From Gymnodinialimonas ulvae (GTDB taxonomy: Bacteria > Pseudomonadota > Alphaproteobacteria > Rhodobacterales > Rhodobacteraceae): 64,000 bases of DNA. The first letter of the stretch is position 1, and each line of letters starts with the position of its first letter. A program made the translations under genes and the position numbers. The stretch covers positions 434,001-498,000 of the forward strand of contig NZ_JBBIFX010000001.1 in NCBI RefSeq assembly GCF_037543845.1. Direction: 5' to 3'. This document shows, piece by piece, positions 1-8,347 of the stretch. Below the pieces are notes generated by a model. It did not search any database. It was not told the DNA's origin and saw only the letters and a program-made list of their open reading frames with translations.

Positions 1-348
1 TTGCGGATGCCGTTCACGATCCTCGCGCCGCTGATCTTCGTGCTGTCGATCATCGGGGGCTTCGCCGCCTCGCGGAGCATGCATGATCTTTGGCTGATCG
101 TGATCTTCGGCATCGCCGCATTCTTCATGCGCAAGTTTGACTACCCGCTGGCCCCCGCCGTTCTGGCCATCGTTCTTGGCCCTATCGCCGAGCCGACCTT
201 GCGCCAATCGCTGTTGTTGTCCTCGGGCGATCCGTCGATCTTCTTCACCCGTCCCATCGCCGCGCCAATCATGGTGATCGCGATCATCTTGATCCTGTGG
301 CCCGCCGTGAAGCTGATCCGGCGCAAGCGGCAGGCGGCCACGGACTGA
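1..348 (+). CDS. TctA-family tripartite tricarboxylate transporter permease, C-terminal part
   Basis: This is the 3' end of a gene that begins before the window; the frame is open from base 1 and ends at TGA 346-348. The 115 visible residues form hydrophobic helices, with an internal stretch (KFDYPLAPAVLAIVLGP) and a nearby SLLLSSGD that are typical of the last part of the large TctA membrane subunit. It ends with a basic cytoplasmic tail. TctA works with TctB and the periplasmic binding protein TctC to import carboxylates using an ion gradient; those partners would lie upstream. The identification rests on the C-terminal signature only, so the substrate cannot be named. Confidence 0.85.
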   Translation: MRMPFTILAPLIFVLSIIGGFAASRSMHDLWLIVIFGIAAFFMRKFDYPLAPAVLAIVLGPIAEPTLRQSLLLSSGDPSIFFTRPIAAPIMVIAIILILWPAVKLIRRKRQAATD

Positions 349-427
349 CACCTACCCAATAGACCCGAACTGCCCTATAGAGCGGCGCCACAACCCGCGC
401 CCCCTTAGCGATACGGAAAGCGAGACC

Positions 428-1939
428 ATGCACACACTTGAAGACCTGATCCAGCGGCACCCAGACGGCGCCAACGCCATCGGCGCACCCGGCCGTGACT
501 GGATGACCTATGCCGATCTCAAGGCGCTCACCCAGGATGTGCGCAAGACTCTGCGCCGCGCCGGTATCAGCGCACAGGATCGTGTGGCGATTGTGCTGCC
601 CAACGGGCCCGAGATGGCGGCGGCCTTTGTCGCGGTGGCGCAATCGGCCACCACCGCGCCCCTGAACCCGGCCTACAAGGAAGACGAATTCGCCTTCTAT
701 CTCGAAGATCTGAAGGCGTCCGCGATCATTGTCGAGGCGGGCTACGACGGACCCGCGCGCGCCGCTGCGAACCGCTTTGGCATGGGCGTGATCGAGTTGA
801 CCGCGACGGACCCTGCGGGCAGTTTCACGCTCTCCACCGATATGGAAGGCAGCGCGCCCGAGGCTGCCCCCGCCGCCGATGATGTCGCCTTGATCCTGCA
901 CACATCCGGCACGACATCGCGGCCCAAGATCGTGCCACTCCTGCAATCCAACGTGGCGGCGTCTGCCGAGAACATTCGCGCTTCGCTGGCCCTGACGCCC
1001 GACGATTGCTGCCTCAACGTCATGCCGCTGTTTCACATCCACGGCCTGATTGCCGCGGTCAGCGCATCGCTCGCCGCCGGTGCCTCGATCAGCTGCGCGC
1101 CGGGATTTGATGCGCTCAAGTTCTACGGCTGGCTCGAAGGGGTGGACCCCAGCTGGTACACCGCCGTTCCGACCATGCACCAGGCCATCCTTGCCCGCGC
1201 GCCGCGCAATGCCGAGATCATCAAAAACGCCCGCCTGCGCCTGTTGCGTTCGTCGTCGTCGTCCTTGCCGGGGCCGGTCATGACACAATTGGCCGAGACC
1301 TTCGGCGCGCCCGTGGTCGAAGCCTACGGCATGACCGAAGCGGCCCACCAGATGTGCTGCAATCCGATCGAGCCCGGCCGCCAGAAACCTGGCGCTGTGG
1401 GTCTCGCTGCAGGCCCTGAGGTGCGCATCGCACACGAGGTCGAGGACCGCCTAATCGATGGTGTCGGCGAAGTCTCCATCTCTGGGCCCAACGTAACGCC
1501 CGGCTATGAGGCCAACCCGGAAGCCAATGAGAAGAACTTCTTCGAGGCCGAGGGCAAGCGCTGGTTCCGCACCGGCGACCAGGGCATGTTCGATGCCGAT
1601 GGGTTCCTGTCCTTGACTGGCCGCCTGAAGGAAATCATAAACCGCGGCGGCGAGAAAATCAGCCCGCTTGAGGTCGATGGCGTATTGTCCGACCATCCCG
1701 CTGTCGGCCAATGCGTGACCTTCGCCGTCCCCCACGACAAACTGGGCGAAGACGTCGCCGCAGCCGTGGTTCTGAAGGAGGGACAATCGGCCACCGACCG
1801 TGAGATCCGCGATTTCGCGTCCGAGCGTCTCGCGGCCTTCAAAGTGCCGCGCAAGGTCCTGATCCTCGATGAGATCCCGAAGGGCGCGACGGGCAAGTTG
1901 CAACGCATCGGGCTGGCCGAGAAACTGGGTCTGGGGTGA
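428..1939 (+). CDS. AMP-dependent acyl-CoA synthetase/ligase (ANL superfamily)
   Basis: A complete 503-residue adenylate-forming ligase. It carries the P-loop-like TSGTTSRPK (about residue 159), the YGMTEAAHQM motif (about 299), the hinge and substrate motif RTGDQGMFDADGFLSLTGR followed by KEIINRGGEKISPLEV (about 380-412), and the C-terminal PKGATGK with the catalytic lysine. It activates a carboxylic acid as acyl-AMP and then forms the acyl-CoA thioester in the cytoplasm. The overall sequence resembles the oxalate-CoA ligase/AAE3-like subgroup more than long-chain FadD, but the substrate is not proven. It follows the TctA gene and precedes a ketopantoate reductase-like gene by 10 bases, which suggests one carboxylate-uptake and catabolism operon. 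Confidence 0.9.
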   Translation: MHTLEDLIQRHPDGANAIGAPGRDWMTYADLKALTQDVRKTLRRAGISAQDRVAIVLPNGPEMAAAFVAVAQSATTAPLNPAYKEDEFAFYLEDLKASAIIVEAGYDGPARAAANRFGMGVIELTATDPAGSFTLSTDMEGSAPEAAPAADDVALILHTSGTTSRPKIVPLLQSNVAASAENIRASLALTPDDCCLNVMPLFHIHGLIAAVSASLAAGASISCAPGFDALKFYGWLEGVDPSWYTAVPTMHQAILARAPRNAEIIKNARLRLLRSSSSSLPGPVMTQLAETFGAPVVEAYGMTEAAHQMCCNPIEPGRQKPGAVGLAAGPEVRIAHEVEDRLIDGVGEVSISGPNVTPGYEANPEANEKNFFEAEGKRWFRTGDQGMFDADGFLSLTGRLKEIINRGGEKISPLEVDGVLSDHPAVGQCVTFAVPHDKLGEDVAAAVVLKEGQSATDREIRDFASERLAAFKVPRKVLILDEIPKGATGKLQRIGLAEKLGLG

Positions 1940-1949
1940 GGGAAAAGCC

Positions 1950-2930
1950 ATGAAAATCTGCATTTTCGGCGCAGGCGCCATCGGCGGCTACATGGGCGCA
2001 AAATTGGCTCAGGCGGGCGCGGACGTCAGCCTCGTGGCTCGTGGCCCGCACCTCAAGGCGATGCGCGAAAACGGCCTGCGCCTGATCGAGGAGGCGGGCG
2101 AGACGACGGTGCCCGTCACCGCCTCGGACAATGCCGCCGATCTTGGGCCGCAGGATTACGTGATCGTCACGCTCAAGGCCCATTCGGTCCCCGCCGTCGT
2201 CCCGCATATGCAGCCGCTCATCGGCGAGAACACCACCATCGTTTCGGGCGTCAATGGCGTACCGTGGTGGTATTTCCACAACCTGGGCGGACCGTTCGAC
2301 GGCACCCGCCTGGGGACCGTGGACCCCGGCAATGCGCAATGGGACGGCTTCGGACCGGACCGCGTGTTGGGCTGCGTCGTCTATCCGGCGGCGGAGGTGG
2401 TCGAGCCCGGTGTCGTGAAGCACATCGAAGGCAATCGGTTCTCCCTGGGTGAGCCTGACGGGTCGAAATCCGAGCGCGCGCTGGCTTTGTCCAAAGCCCT
2501 CGGTGCTGCTGGCCTCAAGGCCCCGGTACGCCCGAAAATCCGCGATGAGATCTGGGTGAAGCTCTGGGGCAACCTGTCTTTCAACCCGATCTCGGCGCTG
2601 ACCCATGCCACTCTCGATGTACTGTGCACCGAGCCCGGCACCCGCGACGTTGCACGCAACATGATGCTGGAGGCGCAGACGATTGCCGAGAAGCTTGGCG
2701 TCAAATTTCCCATCGACGTGGACCGCCGTATCCAGGGCGGCGCCGATGTTGGCGCGCACCGTACGTCGATGCTGCAGGATCTGGACCAAGGCCGCCCGAT
2801 GGAAATCGATGCCCTCGTAGGCGCCGTGAAAGAGCTCGGTCGCGTGACCGACACACCAACGCCGACCATCGACACGGTTCTTGCCCTGATCGCCCTTCGC
2901 GGGAAAACGGCAGGGCTTTACGGCAGCTGA
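1950..2930 (+). CDS. panE: 2-dehydropantoate 2-reductase family protein
   Basis: The 326-residue product starts with a Rossmann NAD(P)-binding motif (GAGAIGGYMGAKLAQAG, residues 7-23). It has the family's central VTLKAHSVPAVVPHM region and the C-terminal KLWGNLSFNPISALTHATL block, which includes the catalytic Lys and Asn/Ser of ApbA/PanE reductases. The ATG at 1950 was chosen because the Rossmann strand begins right after it; upstream in-frame sequence is unlike the family. In the pantothenate pathway the enzyme reduces ketopantoate with NADPH. Many paralogues act on other 2-oxoacids, and the operon position after an acyl-CoA ligase makes such a catabolic role equally possible. Confidence 0.85.
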   Translation: MKICIFGAGAIGGYMGAKLAQAGADVSLVARGPHLKAMRENGLRLIEEAGETTVPVTASDNAADLGPQDYVIVTLKAHSVPAVVPHMQPLIGENTTIVSGVNGVPWWYFHNLGGPFDGTRLGTVDPGNAQWDGFGPDRVLGCVVYPAAEVVEPGVVKHIEGNRFSLGEPDGSKSERALALSKALGAAGLKAPVRPKIRDEIWVKLWGNLSFNPISALTHATLDVLCTEPGTRDVARNMMLEAQTIAEKLGVKFPIDVDRRIQGGADVGAHRTSMLQDLDQGRPMEIDALVGAVKELGRVTDTPTPTIDTVLALIALRGKTAGLYGS

Positions 2931-3213
2931 TATCGATGTGGTGCCGCGTCGCAGGGCGCTTAGATCTGCGGTCGGACGCACGGAATTCCGCCCGTGATAC
3001 GACAGAGCCTCGACAACGTCCAACGATAGACGCCTACCTTGAGCGGCGGGAGGCTTTGGCGCGACTTGCGAGACACAGATACTTGCAATTTGTCACAAGG
3101 CCCTGCGGCGGTTGGATTGAACGCTGCGGCACTTGCAGGTTCTGCATGCGCAACAAGCCTCGCCGCAATGAGCATGCGTTGCCGCTTACCTCTTCAATCT
3201 CATATGGAAAAAT

Positions 3214-3288
3214 TGGCTCCGGCGGTAGGGATCGAACCTACGACCAATTGATTAACAGTCAACTGCTCTACCGCTGAGCTACGCCGGA
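3214..3288 (-). tRNA. tRNA-Asn (anticodon GTT), CCA encoded
   Basis: Read on the minus strand, the acceptor stem TCCGGCG pairs with CGCCGGA, followed by discriminator G and an encoded CCA (3214-3216). The D-arm TAGCTCAGC..GGTAGAGCA, the anticodon loop CTGTTAA and the T-loop GGTTCGATCCC are intact. The 283 bases between the preceding gene and this tRNA hold no supported gene. Confidence 0.97.
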
Positions 3289-3346
3289 ACTGAGGGCGCG
3301 TATAGCAAGGCGGTTTTGGGGCGTCCAGTGGGGGAATTGGAAAATT

Positions 3347-4228
3347 TCATCCGGCTTGGAATGATGTGTCCGCCGTGATCGGGCCGGTGGTGGTGATCTG
3401 GCCGCGCTGGGACAGATCGATCAGGTGGGCCAAGACATTTCGGGCCGCCGCCGGACGCAATTCCGGGGCCACGTCGGTGTAGATCTGCGCGGCGAGGTCT
3501 TCCGCGTTTGCCGGGCCCAACGCAGCCAGCGCTTGTAGGATTTGTGCTTCGCGGCCTCGGCGGTGCTCCAAAAGCGCTTTGCAACGCGCGCGGGGGGTGG
3601 TCACGGCGGCGCCGTGGCCGGGCAGGAACAGCCGGTCGTCCCGCTGCGCCAGCCGCTCGACCGAGGCGAAAAACGCGCTCATGTCGCCATCGGGCGGTGA
3701 CACCAGCGAGGTCGACCATTCCATCACCAGATCGCCCGAAAACAGGACATCGTTCCACGCAAAGCTGAGGTGGTTGGCCATGTGGCCGGGCGTTTCCAGT
3801 ACGTCGATCTCGCCCCAGGAGCCGGAGATGCGATCGCCCTCCGCGATCTGTTCGTCTGGGGCGAATGTTGCGTCCACCCCCTCGCCGCCGCCGAGGGTTC
3901 CGGTCTCGGCCAGCGCCTGCATCACGTCGCTGCGGCCCCAGTCCGACGGACCTGCCGCTAAAACCTTGGCGCCGGTTGTGGCTGACAAAGGTGCGGCAAG
4001 CGGCGCGTGGTCGAGGTGGGAATGGGTGACCAGAATGCCCGCGATCCGTTCGCCCGGTGCAAGAGCTGCGAGAATCGCATCGTGATGGATGTCGGACAAG
4101 GGGCCGGGGTCGATGATCACGATGTCCCCCTCGCCCAGTAGGTAGGTCTGCGTGCCGGTGAACGTCATTGGCGATGGATTGGGTGCGGTGATCCGGCGCA
4201 AGCCAGGTTGCAGAACGTCGACTGACAA
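3347..4228 (-). CDS. MBL-fold metallo-hydrolase (beta-lactamase-like, LACTB2-type)
   Basis: The protein has the metallo-beta-lactamase zinc motif THSHLDH, later ligands in ETPGHMANHLSF, the metal-bridging Asp in LFSGDLVM, and a final His in FLPGHG. A C-terminal winged-helix-like segment (about residues 210-290) is as in LACTB2/RNase-like hydrolases. The start is TTG 4228, because GGAGGT (4242-4237) lies eight bases upstream; the longer reading to 4375 would run into the divergent kinase gene. Known relatives include hydrolases and endoribonucleases, so the substrate is open. It is transcribed divergently from the histidine kinase gene at 4347. Confidence 0.85.
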   Translation of the reverse strand: MSVDVLQPGLRRITAPNPSPMTFTGTQTYLLGEGDIVIIDPGPLSDIHHDAILAALAPGERIAGILVTHSHLDHAPLAAPLSATTGAKVLAAGPSDWGRSDVMQALAETGTLGGGEGVDATFAPDEQIAEGDRISGSWGEIDVLETPGHMANHLSFAWNDVLFSGDLVMEWSTSLVSPPDGDMSAFFASVERLAQRDDRLFLPGHGAAVTTPRARCKALLEHRRGREAQILQALAALGPANAEDLAAQIYTDVAPELRPAAARNVLAHLIDLSQRGQITTTGPITADTSFQAG

Positions 4229-4346
4229 GGAAACGGACCTCCGCGTTCGAACGGCCGCAGGCGCGGCGCGTGCGCGACGGAGTATATGGGCCCTGTCGTA
4301 CGCGTCAAACCTGTCGCGCCGGGGCAGGAACCGGGTATAGGGGGGC

Positions 4347-5654
4347 ATGCGATTGGAGAACTTGATCAAATCCATCCTCCCCCGCGGCCTTTACGGGCGC
4401 GCTGCGTTGATCTTGATCGTGCCGGTGGTGACGATCCAACTGGTTGTCAGTTCGGTCTTCCTTCAACGGCATTTTGAAGACGTCGCGGCCCAATTGACAC
4501 GCGCCCTGAGCCTTGATCTGAACCTGATCCTGCGCACGTGGGAGACAGAAGGCGAAGCGGCCGCGCTTGCGATGGCCAACGAGCTTGAAATCAGCGTTGG
4601 CGCGCCACGTTTCGATGGCGGTACGCATCTGTATTTCTACGATATTTCCGGGATCACCGTGATCGCGGTGCTGGAGCGCGTCCTTCCGGGGTTTGCAGGG
4701 GTCGATCTGAAAAGCAACGAAAGCGAGGTCGAAATCTTGGTGGACCGGGGGCAAGGGGCGCCGGTCGCCTTCACGGCCTCGCGGCGGCGGGTGTCATCGC
4801 GCGCGCCGCACCAATTGCTGGTGATCATGGTGGCGACCGGCATCCTCATGACGATGGTGGCCTACCTGTTCCTGCGCAACCAACTGCGCCCGATCCGGCG
4901 TCTGGCGGGCGCGGCAGAGGCGTTCGGCAAGGGGCGCCCGGTGAAGTATTACCCGTCGGGGGCGACCGAGGTGCGCTCGGCCGGGCGTGCGTTTCTGGAC
5001 ATGCGCGCGCGGATCGAGGGGCATATGGAGCAGCGCACGTTGATGCTGTCCGGGGTCAGCCATGACCTGCGCACGCCGTTGACGCGGATGCGTCTGGCGC
5101 TTGGGATGATGGACGAAGGACCGGATCGTGAGGACCTGACCCGCGATGTCGAAGAGATGGAAGCGTTATTGAACACCTTCCTCGATTTCGTGCGGGGCGA
5201 TGCGTTGGATGATCCGAAGCCGGGCGATCCGGTGGCACTGGCGACGCGGGTGGCTGAAAATGCGCGGCGCGGCGGGGCGCGGGTTGACCTAATTCTGCCC
5301 GATGCAGCCGAAGACGTGCAGCTGCGTCCGGTGGCGATCCAGCGCGCGCTGATGAACCTTGTCTCGAACGCGTTGCGCTATGGCAAAACGGCACGGCTGA
5401 CGGTGACGCTTTTGGAGCGCACGCTGCAGTTCACGGTGGAAGATGACGGGCCAGGGATCCCACGGGACCGGCGCGCCGATGCACTGCGCCCGTTCATCCG
5501 GCTTGACGCCGCACGCAACCAGAACCAAGGCTCGGGCGTCGGCCTGGGGCTTGCGATTGCCGACGATATCGCGCGGCGGCATGGCGGCACCCTTACGCTT
5601 GGCGACAGTGCGGCGCTTGGGGGATTGCGGGTGGATCTGACGCTCCCACGCTGA
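4347..5654 (+). CDS. EnvZ-like sensor histidine kinase (orphan)
   Basis: A 435-residue membrane kinase. TM1 is at about residues 17-38, then a periplasmic domain, TM2 at about 156-176, a HAMP linker, and the H-box SGVSHDLRTPLTRMRLAL with phospho-acceptor His239. The ATPase motifs follow: N-box NLVSNALRYG, G1 EDDGPGIP, G2 GVGLGLAIADDIARRHGG. The layout matches the EnvZ/OmpR class, which transfers phosphate to an OmpR-type regulator. No response regulator gene lies beside it, so the partner must be elsewhere. The signal sensed is unknown. The adjacent MBL gene is divergent and need not be functionally linked. Confidence 0.92.
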   Translation: MRLENLIKSILPRGLYGRAALILIVPVVTIQLVVSSVFLQRHFEDVAAQLTRALSLDLNLILRTWETEGEAAALAMANELEISVGAPRFDGGTHLYFYDISGITVIAVLERVLPGFAGVDLKSNESEVEILVDRGQGAPVAFTASRRRVSSRAPHQLLVIMVATGILMTMVAYLFLRNQLRPIRRLAGAAEAFGKGRPVKYYPSGATEVRSAGRAFLDMRARIEGHMEQRTLMLSGVSHDLRTPLTRMRLALGMMDEGPDREDLTRDVEEMEALLNTFLDFVRGDALDDPKPGDPVALATRVAENARRGGARVDLILPDAAEDVQLRPVAIQRALMNLVSNALRYGKTARLTVTLLERTLQFTVEDDGPGIPRDRRADALRPFIRLDAARNQNQGSGVGLGLAIADDIARRHGGTLTLGDSAALGGLRVDLTLPR

Positions 5655-5793
5655 CCTGTCTTTTTGGCTATGCTTTGCGCGCCGCAGGTCAACCGAACCG
5701 GGCCGGACCTGAGTCATTGGCTTGACCCGGTGCAACTAAGCCCGCTTTACTCAAGGTGTTGATAGGTTTCACATTTTATGAAGGAAATGCCTC

Positions 5794-6267
5794 ATGCGCA
5801 TCAAAACCCTGACCCTTGCCGCCCTGTTTACGCTGTCCGGCGCCGCGCTGGCCTCTGCGCAACAATGCCCGGCGCTCGGCTCGACCGGCGCTGTGGTTGA
5901 GGTTGACGGATCGCAGTTGAACCGTGGCATCCGCACCGAAGTCATCGCAGGCACGCAGATCGACGCGTGGGACTGTCAGCGGTTCTACATGGTCGGATAC
6001 GTGAACGTCGCGCCGACCCTGACGATGCGTCTGAGCAATGCCGGATCGCGGGGGGTGGAAGTGATTGCGGAAAGCGATTGTGATCCGACGCTCTTGATCG
6101 AGACGCCAAACGGCCAGATAGCGTTTGACGACGACAATTACGACATCGGTCGTGGCCTTGATCCGGCGATTCCACTGCCTGCGATGGGCGATGGGACCTA
6201 CAACATTTGGGTCGGGTCCTACCGCAATAGCTATTGCCTGACCACATTGCGCATCCGCTACCGCTGA
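5794..6267 (+). CDS. Secreted protein of unknown function
   Basis: The 157-residue product begins with a clear Sec signal peptide (KTLTLAALFTLSGAALASAQ, cleavage near residue 22). The mature part has five cysteines, an acidic patch FDDDNYDIGRGLDP and a short beta-rich C-terminus (YNIWVGSYRNSYCLTTLRI). This pattern resembles small beta-sandwich (PPC-like) periplasmic domains, but I do not recognise a named family. The start is supported by AAGGAA a few bases upstream of the ATG. It stands alone between the kinase gene and a minus-strand small gene. A periplasmic or extracellular role is inferred only from the signal peptide. Confidence 0.7.
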   Translation: MRIKTLTLAALFTLSGAALASAQQCPALGSTGAVVEVDGSQLNRGIRTEVIAGTQIDAWDCQRFYMVGYVNVAPTLTMRLSNAGSRGVEVIAESDCDPTLLIETPNGQIAFDDDNYDIGRGLDPAIPLPAMGDGTYNIWVGSYRNSYCLTTLRIRYR

Positions 6268-6304
6268 GCGACAGCGCCGTTAGAAAAGCCCATGTTGGCG
6301 CAGC

Positions 6305-6475
6305 TTAACCGCGATGCTGCGCCAGCAAGGCGCGCGTGGCCTGAACCGCCAGTTTTTCGTGTGCATCTGCACGCGCACGGCGTGTGTCGCCACCGATCCA
6401 ATCCGCCCCGGCACGGTCTATTGCGCGCGCTGAGGCGTGGTCCAACATGAACATGACAAGTTTGATGTGCTTCAT
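6305..6475 (-). CDS. Small hypothetical protein (56 aa)
   Basis: A short minus-strand frame begins at ATG 6475 behind a strong AGGAGGG ribosome-binding site about seven bases upstream, and ends at TAA 6305. The product begins MKHIKLVMFMLDHASARAI and is rich in Ala, Arg and His, with no membrane segment or signal peptide. The strong ribosome-binding site and GC-biased third positions are the only evidence; no family is recognised. It lies between a secreted protein gene and a tRNA. Confidence 0.45.
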   Translation of the reverse strand: MKHIKLVMFMLDHASARAIDRAGADWIGGDTRRARADAHEKLAVQATRALLAQHRG

Positions 6476-6636
6476 TTTGGCACCCTCCTAGGCATATGAG
6501 GGTCGTTCGGTAAGCTGAATATCCGATGAAGATGCCCATCTGGTCCAGCCCGCTCACACGCATGTGTCCCGAAACCCGGCCAGATTGCCAAAAAAATGAC
6601 CGCATCTGCGGATCTGCGCGGCATGTTGGGGAAGGA

Positions 6637-6713
6637 TGGTAGGCCCGGCAGGACTTGAACCCGCAACCAAAGCGTTATGAGCGCTCTGCTCTAACCAATT
6701 GAGCTACAGGCCC
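6637..6713 (-). tRNA. tRNA with CAT anticodon (elongator Met, or Ile2 after lysidine modification)
   Basis: The minus-strand cloverleaf has acceptor GGGCCTG paired with CGGGCCT (G1-U72 wobble), discriminator A and an encoded CCA (6637-6639). The anticodon loop is CTCATAA within the stem AGCGC/GCGCT-like arm, and the T-loop is GGTTCAAGTCC. It lacks the C1:A72 mismatch of initiator tRNA, so it is the elongator Met type or tRNA-Ile2. Sequence alone here does not decide between them. Confidence 0.93.
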
Positions 6714-6837
6714 CCGTTTTGCCGCGCCAGACGTAGCAGAGCCACAGGCCGGTGGGAAGCGGTGGCGGTGCGTTGCACAGCCGCGCCCGATCCTTTACCC
6801 CCGGCAGGCGCATATTTTCCCTGATCCGAGGTCGCCC

Positions 6838-7239
6838 ATGCCACCGCTTGCCTTGATTGCCCTGCGCTATCTCGCGTGGCTCATCGGGCTGCGCATCCTC
6901 TACGTTGGCCTTCTTGCGCTGACCGGGGTTCCTAACACACCGGCCACAATTGTGATCCTTGCCGCCGTGCCTGCGGTCGAGATCGGCATATATACCAGGC
7001 GGCGCGCGGCGGAGGCGATCGACCTGGGTGGATGGGTGCGGATCTGGGCGGTGATGGTCGCGGTCTACGCGGTGGTGAACGTAGGCCTTCCTGCCCTGCT
7101 GATGCCGCAGTTTCAGGCCGCCGTGGTGGCGGGGCAGGGCCTTGGCAATCTGTTGATCATCACGGCAAGTGCGGTGGTGATGCTGGCGCTGTTTTTATGG
7201 ATTGGCAGCCGTGCGGGGGGCGGTGGCGGCAAGGCCTGA
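6838..7239 (+). CDS. Small integral membrane protein, unknown function
   Basis: 133 residues with four hydrophobic segments (about 7-28, 35-53, 68-88, 103-124) and a Gly-rich cytoplasmic end. The size and topology recall the ABZJ_00895 family of small membrane proteins, but the resemblance is weak and no function is known for that family. The ATG lies just after GAGGTCGCCC. Its last 45 bases overlap the end of the convergent gene on the minus strand. Confidence 0.6.
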   Translation: MPPLALIALRYLAWLIGLRILYVGLLALTGVPNTPATIVILAAVPAVEIGIYTRRRAAEAIDLGGWVRIWAVMVAVYAVVNVGLPALLMPQFQAAVVAGQGLGNLLIITASAVVMLALFLWIGSRAGGGGGKA

Positions 7240-8187
7240 AGCCACCATGGTCTGTCGAAGCGCCTCGATATGGTGCTTCATCCGCTTGCGTTTCGCGTGG
7301 GCTCCAAAGGCATCGAGAAACGCTTCGGGTGCGTCCGTCCCGTGCAGTTCAACCAATCGCTCCAAAGCCTGACGTCCATGGGTGCGATGGGCCCAGAGCA
7401 CGCCAAGCCGATGGTAGTGCACGATCTTCTGCCGGATGGCATCGGCGTCACCGAATCCCTGAATGTTGAAATTCATGTGCTGCGACAAGGCCTTGACCGG
7501 TGCACCGCGCAGATATCCAAGGATGGGAAGGGTGAATTGGTCGATGTTGGAACGGGCGTAGTCGCGCTGCACTTCGCGTTCGAAATATATCGCCGCCGCG
7601 AGCCAATCGCTGCCGATTTGGGTGGGATGGCCATCGTCGGTGCGTTCGCGGAAAACCACCACGCCTGCATTGAAATAGGGGTAGGACACGATCCGCCGCC
7701 CGCCATTGTACCGCACACGATCGGTCGTCGGCTCCAGCCCGAATGTTTCGTAAAAGGCGGCCCAATCCGCGTCGCTGCCGACGGAGGCGGCGTAGTCCGA
7801 GACGCAGGCCGCGATATGAGCCTCGCCCAGTTCCGCTTCGAAATCCACCGGCGCGGCGAGGATGGTGTCGGTATCGAGAAAGACGGAGATGTCGCAATCG
7901 CGCGGGCAGGCGGCGGCGAGGATCTTGTTGCCATGCGGGTAGGGCGCGGCCCAGGGGGCGTGCCCGCCGTTGGTGCCGGGTATGTCGCGCAATTCCACGT
8001 CCGAGGCCATCAGAATGTCGAGGGTCAGCGGATCGAGCGCCGCGCGGTAATCCTCGCGGACATAGGCCACCGTGCGCTGATGAGCGGCCAGGTGTTGCTT
8101 CAAACTGGGCGCAAGCAGGCAGGCCTGCGCTTCAAGCCGCGCGCCATCGACGATGAAGAAGATCTCGGTTTTCCGACCGTTTGCCAT
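7195..8187 (-). CDS. Nucleotide-diphospho-sugar transferase-fold protein
   Basis: A 330-residue protein with a DxD-type motif in SVFLDTDTIL (about residue 100), preceded by a Rossmann-like start (KTEIFFIVDGARLEAQACLL). Further features are YPYFNAGVVVFRER and the late YHRLGVLW segment, in the order seen in GT-A fold glycosyltransferases. The DTD triplet would bind the metal and nucleotide-sugar. No membrane segment or signal peptide is visible, so action in the cytoplasm on an acceptor such as a surface polysaccharide is inferred. ATG 8187 was chosen because the fold starts there; longer in-frame sequence is His-rich and unlike it. The gene stands alone. Confidence 0.65.
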   Translation of the reverse strand: MANGRKTEIFFIVDGARLEAQACLLAPSLKQHLAAHQRTVAYVREDYRAALDPLTLDILMASDVELRDIPGTNGGHAPWAAPYPHGNKILAAACPRDCDISVFLDTDTILAAPVDFEAELGEAHIAACVSDYAASVGSDADWAAFYETFGLEPTTDRVRYNGGRRIVSYPYFNAGVVVFRERTDDGHPTQIGSDWLAAAIYFEREVQRDYARSNIDQFTLPILGYLRGAPVKALSQHMNFNIQGFGDADAIRQKIVHYHRLGVLWAHRTHGRQALERLVELHGTDAPEAFLDAFGAHAKRKRMKHHIEALRQTMVASGLAATAPRTAANP

Positions 8188-8347
8188 GGACTGCCCCGTG
8201 GTCTTATTGTTGCAATTTTCGAAACGATAGCCCGCCAATTTGTCTAAAATTGGGCGGAATGCGCGATGGTGGTGGGGGTGGTGCATGGACCTCCTGCGCG
8301 GGTGCTGCTAACGCACGCGCATCGGTCGCATTCGGGGGATATTCGCG

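Noticed and set aside
3039..3251. A plus-strand frame ending in APAVGIEPTTN
   Set aside because: It runs across the tRNA-Asn gene on the opposite strand; this C-terminal phrase is a common artefact of translating antisense tRNA.
2624..3277. A 217-codon plus-strand frame overlapping the ketopantoate reductase-like gene
   Set aside because: It is an off-frame shadow of a well-supported gene and ends inside antisense tRNA sequence (RDRTYDQL).
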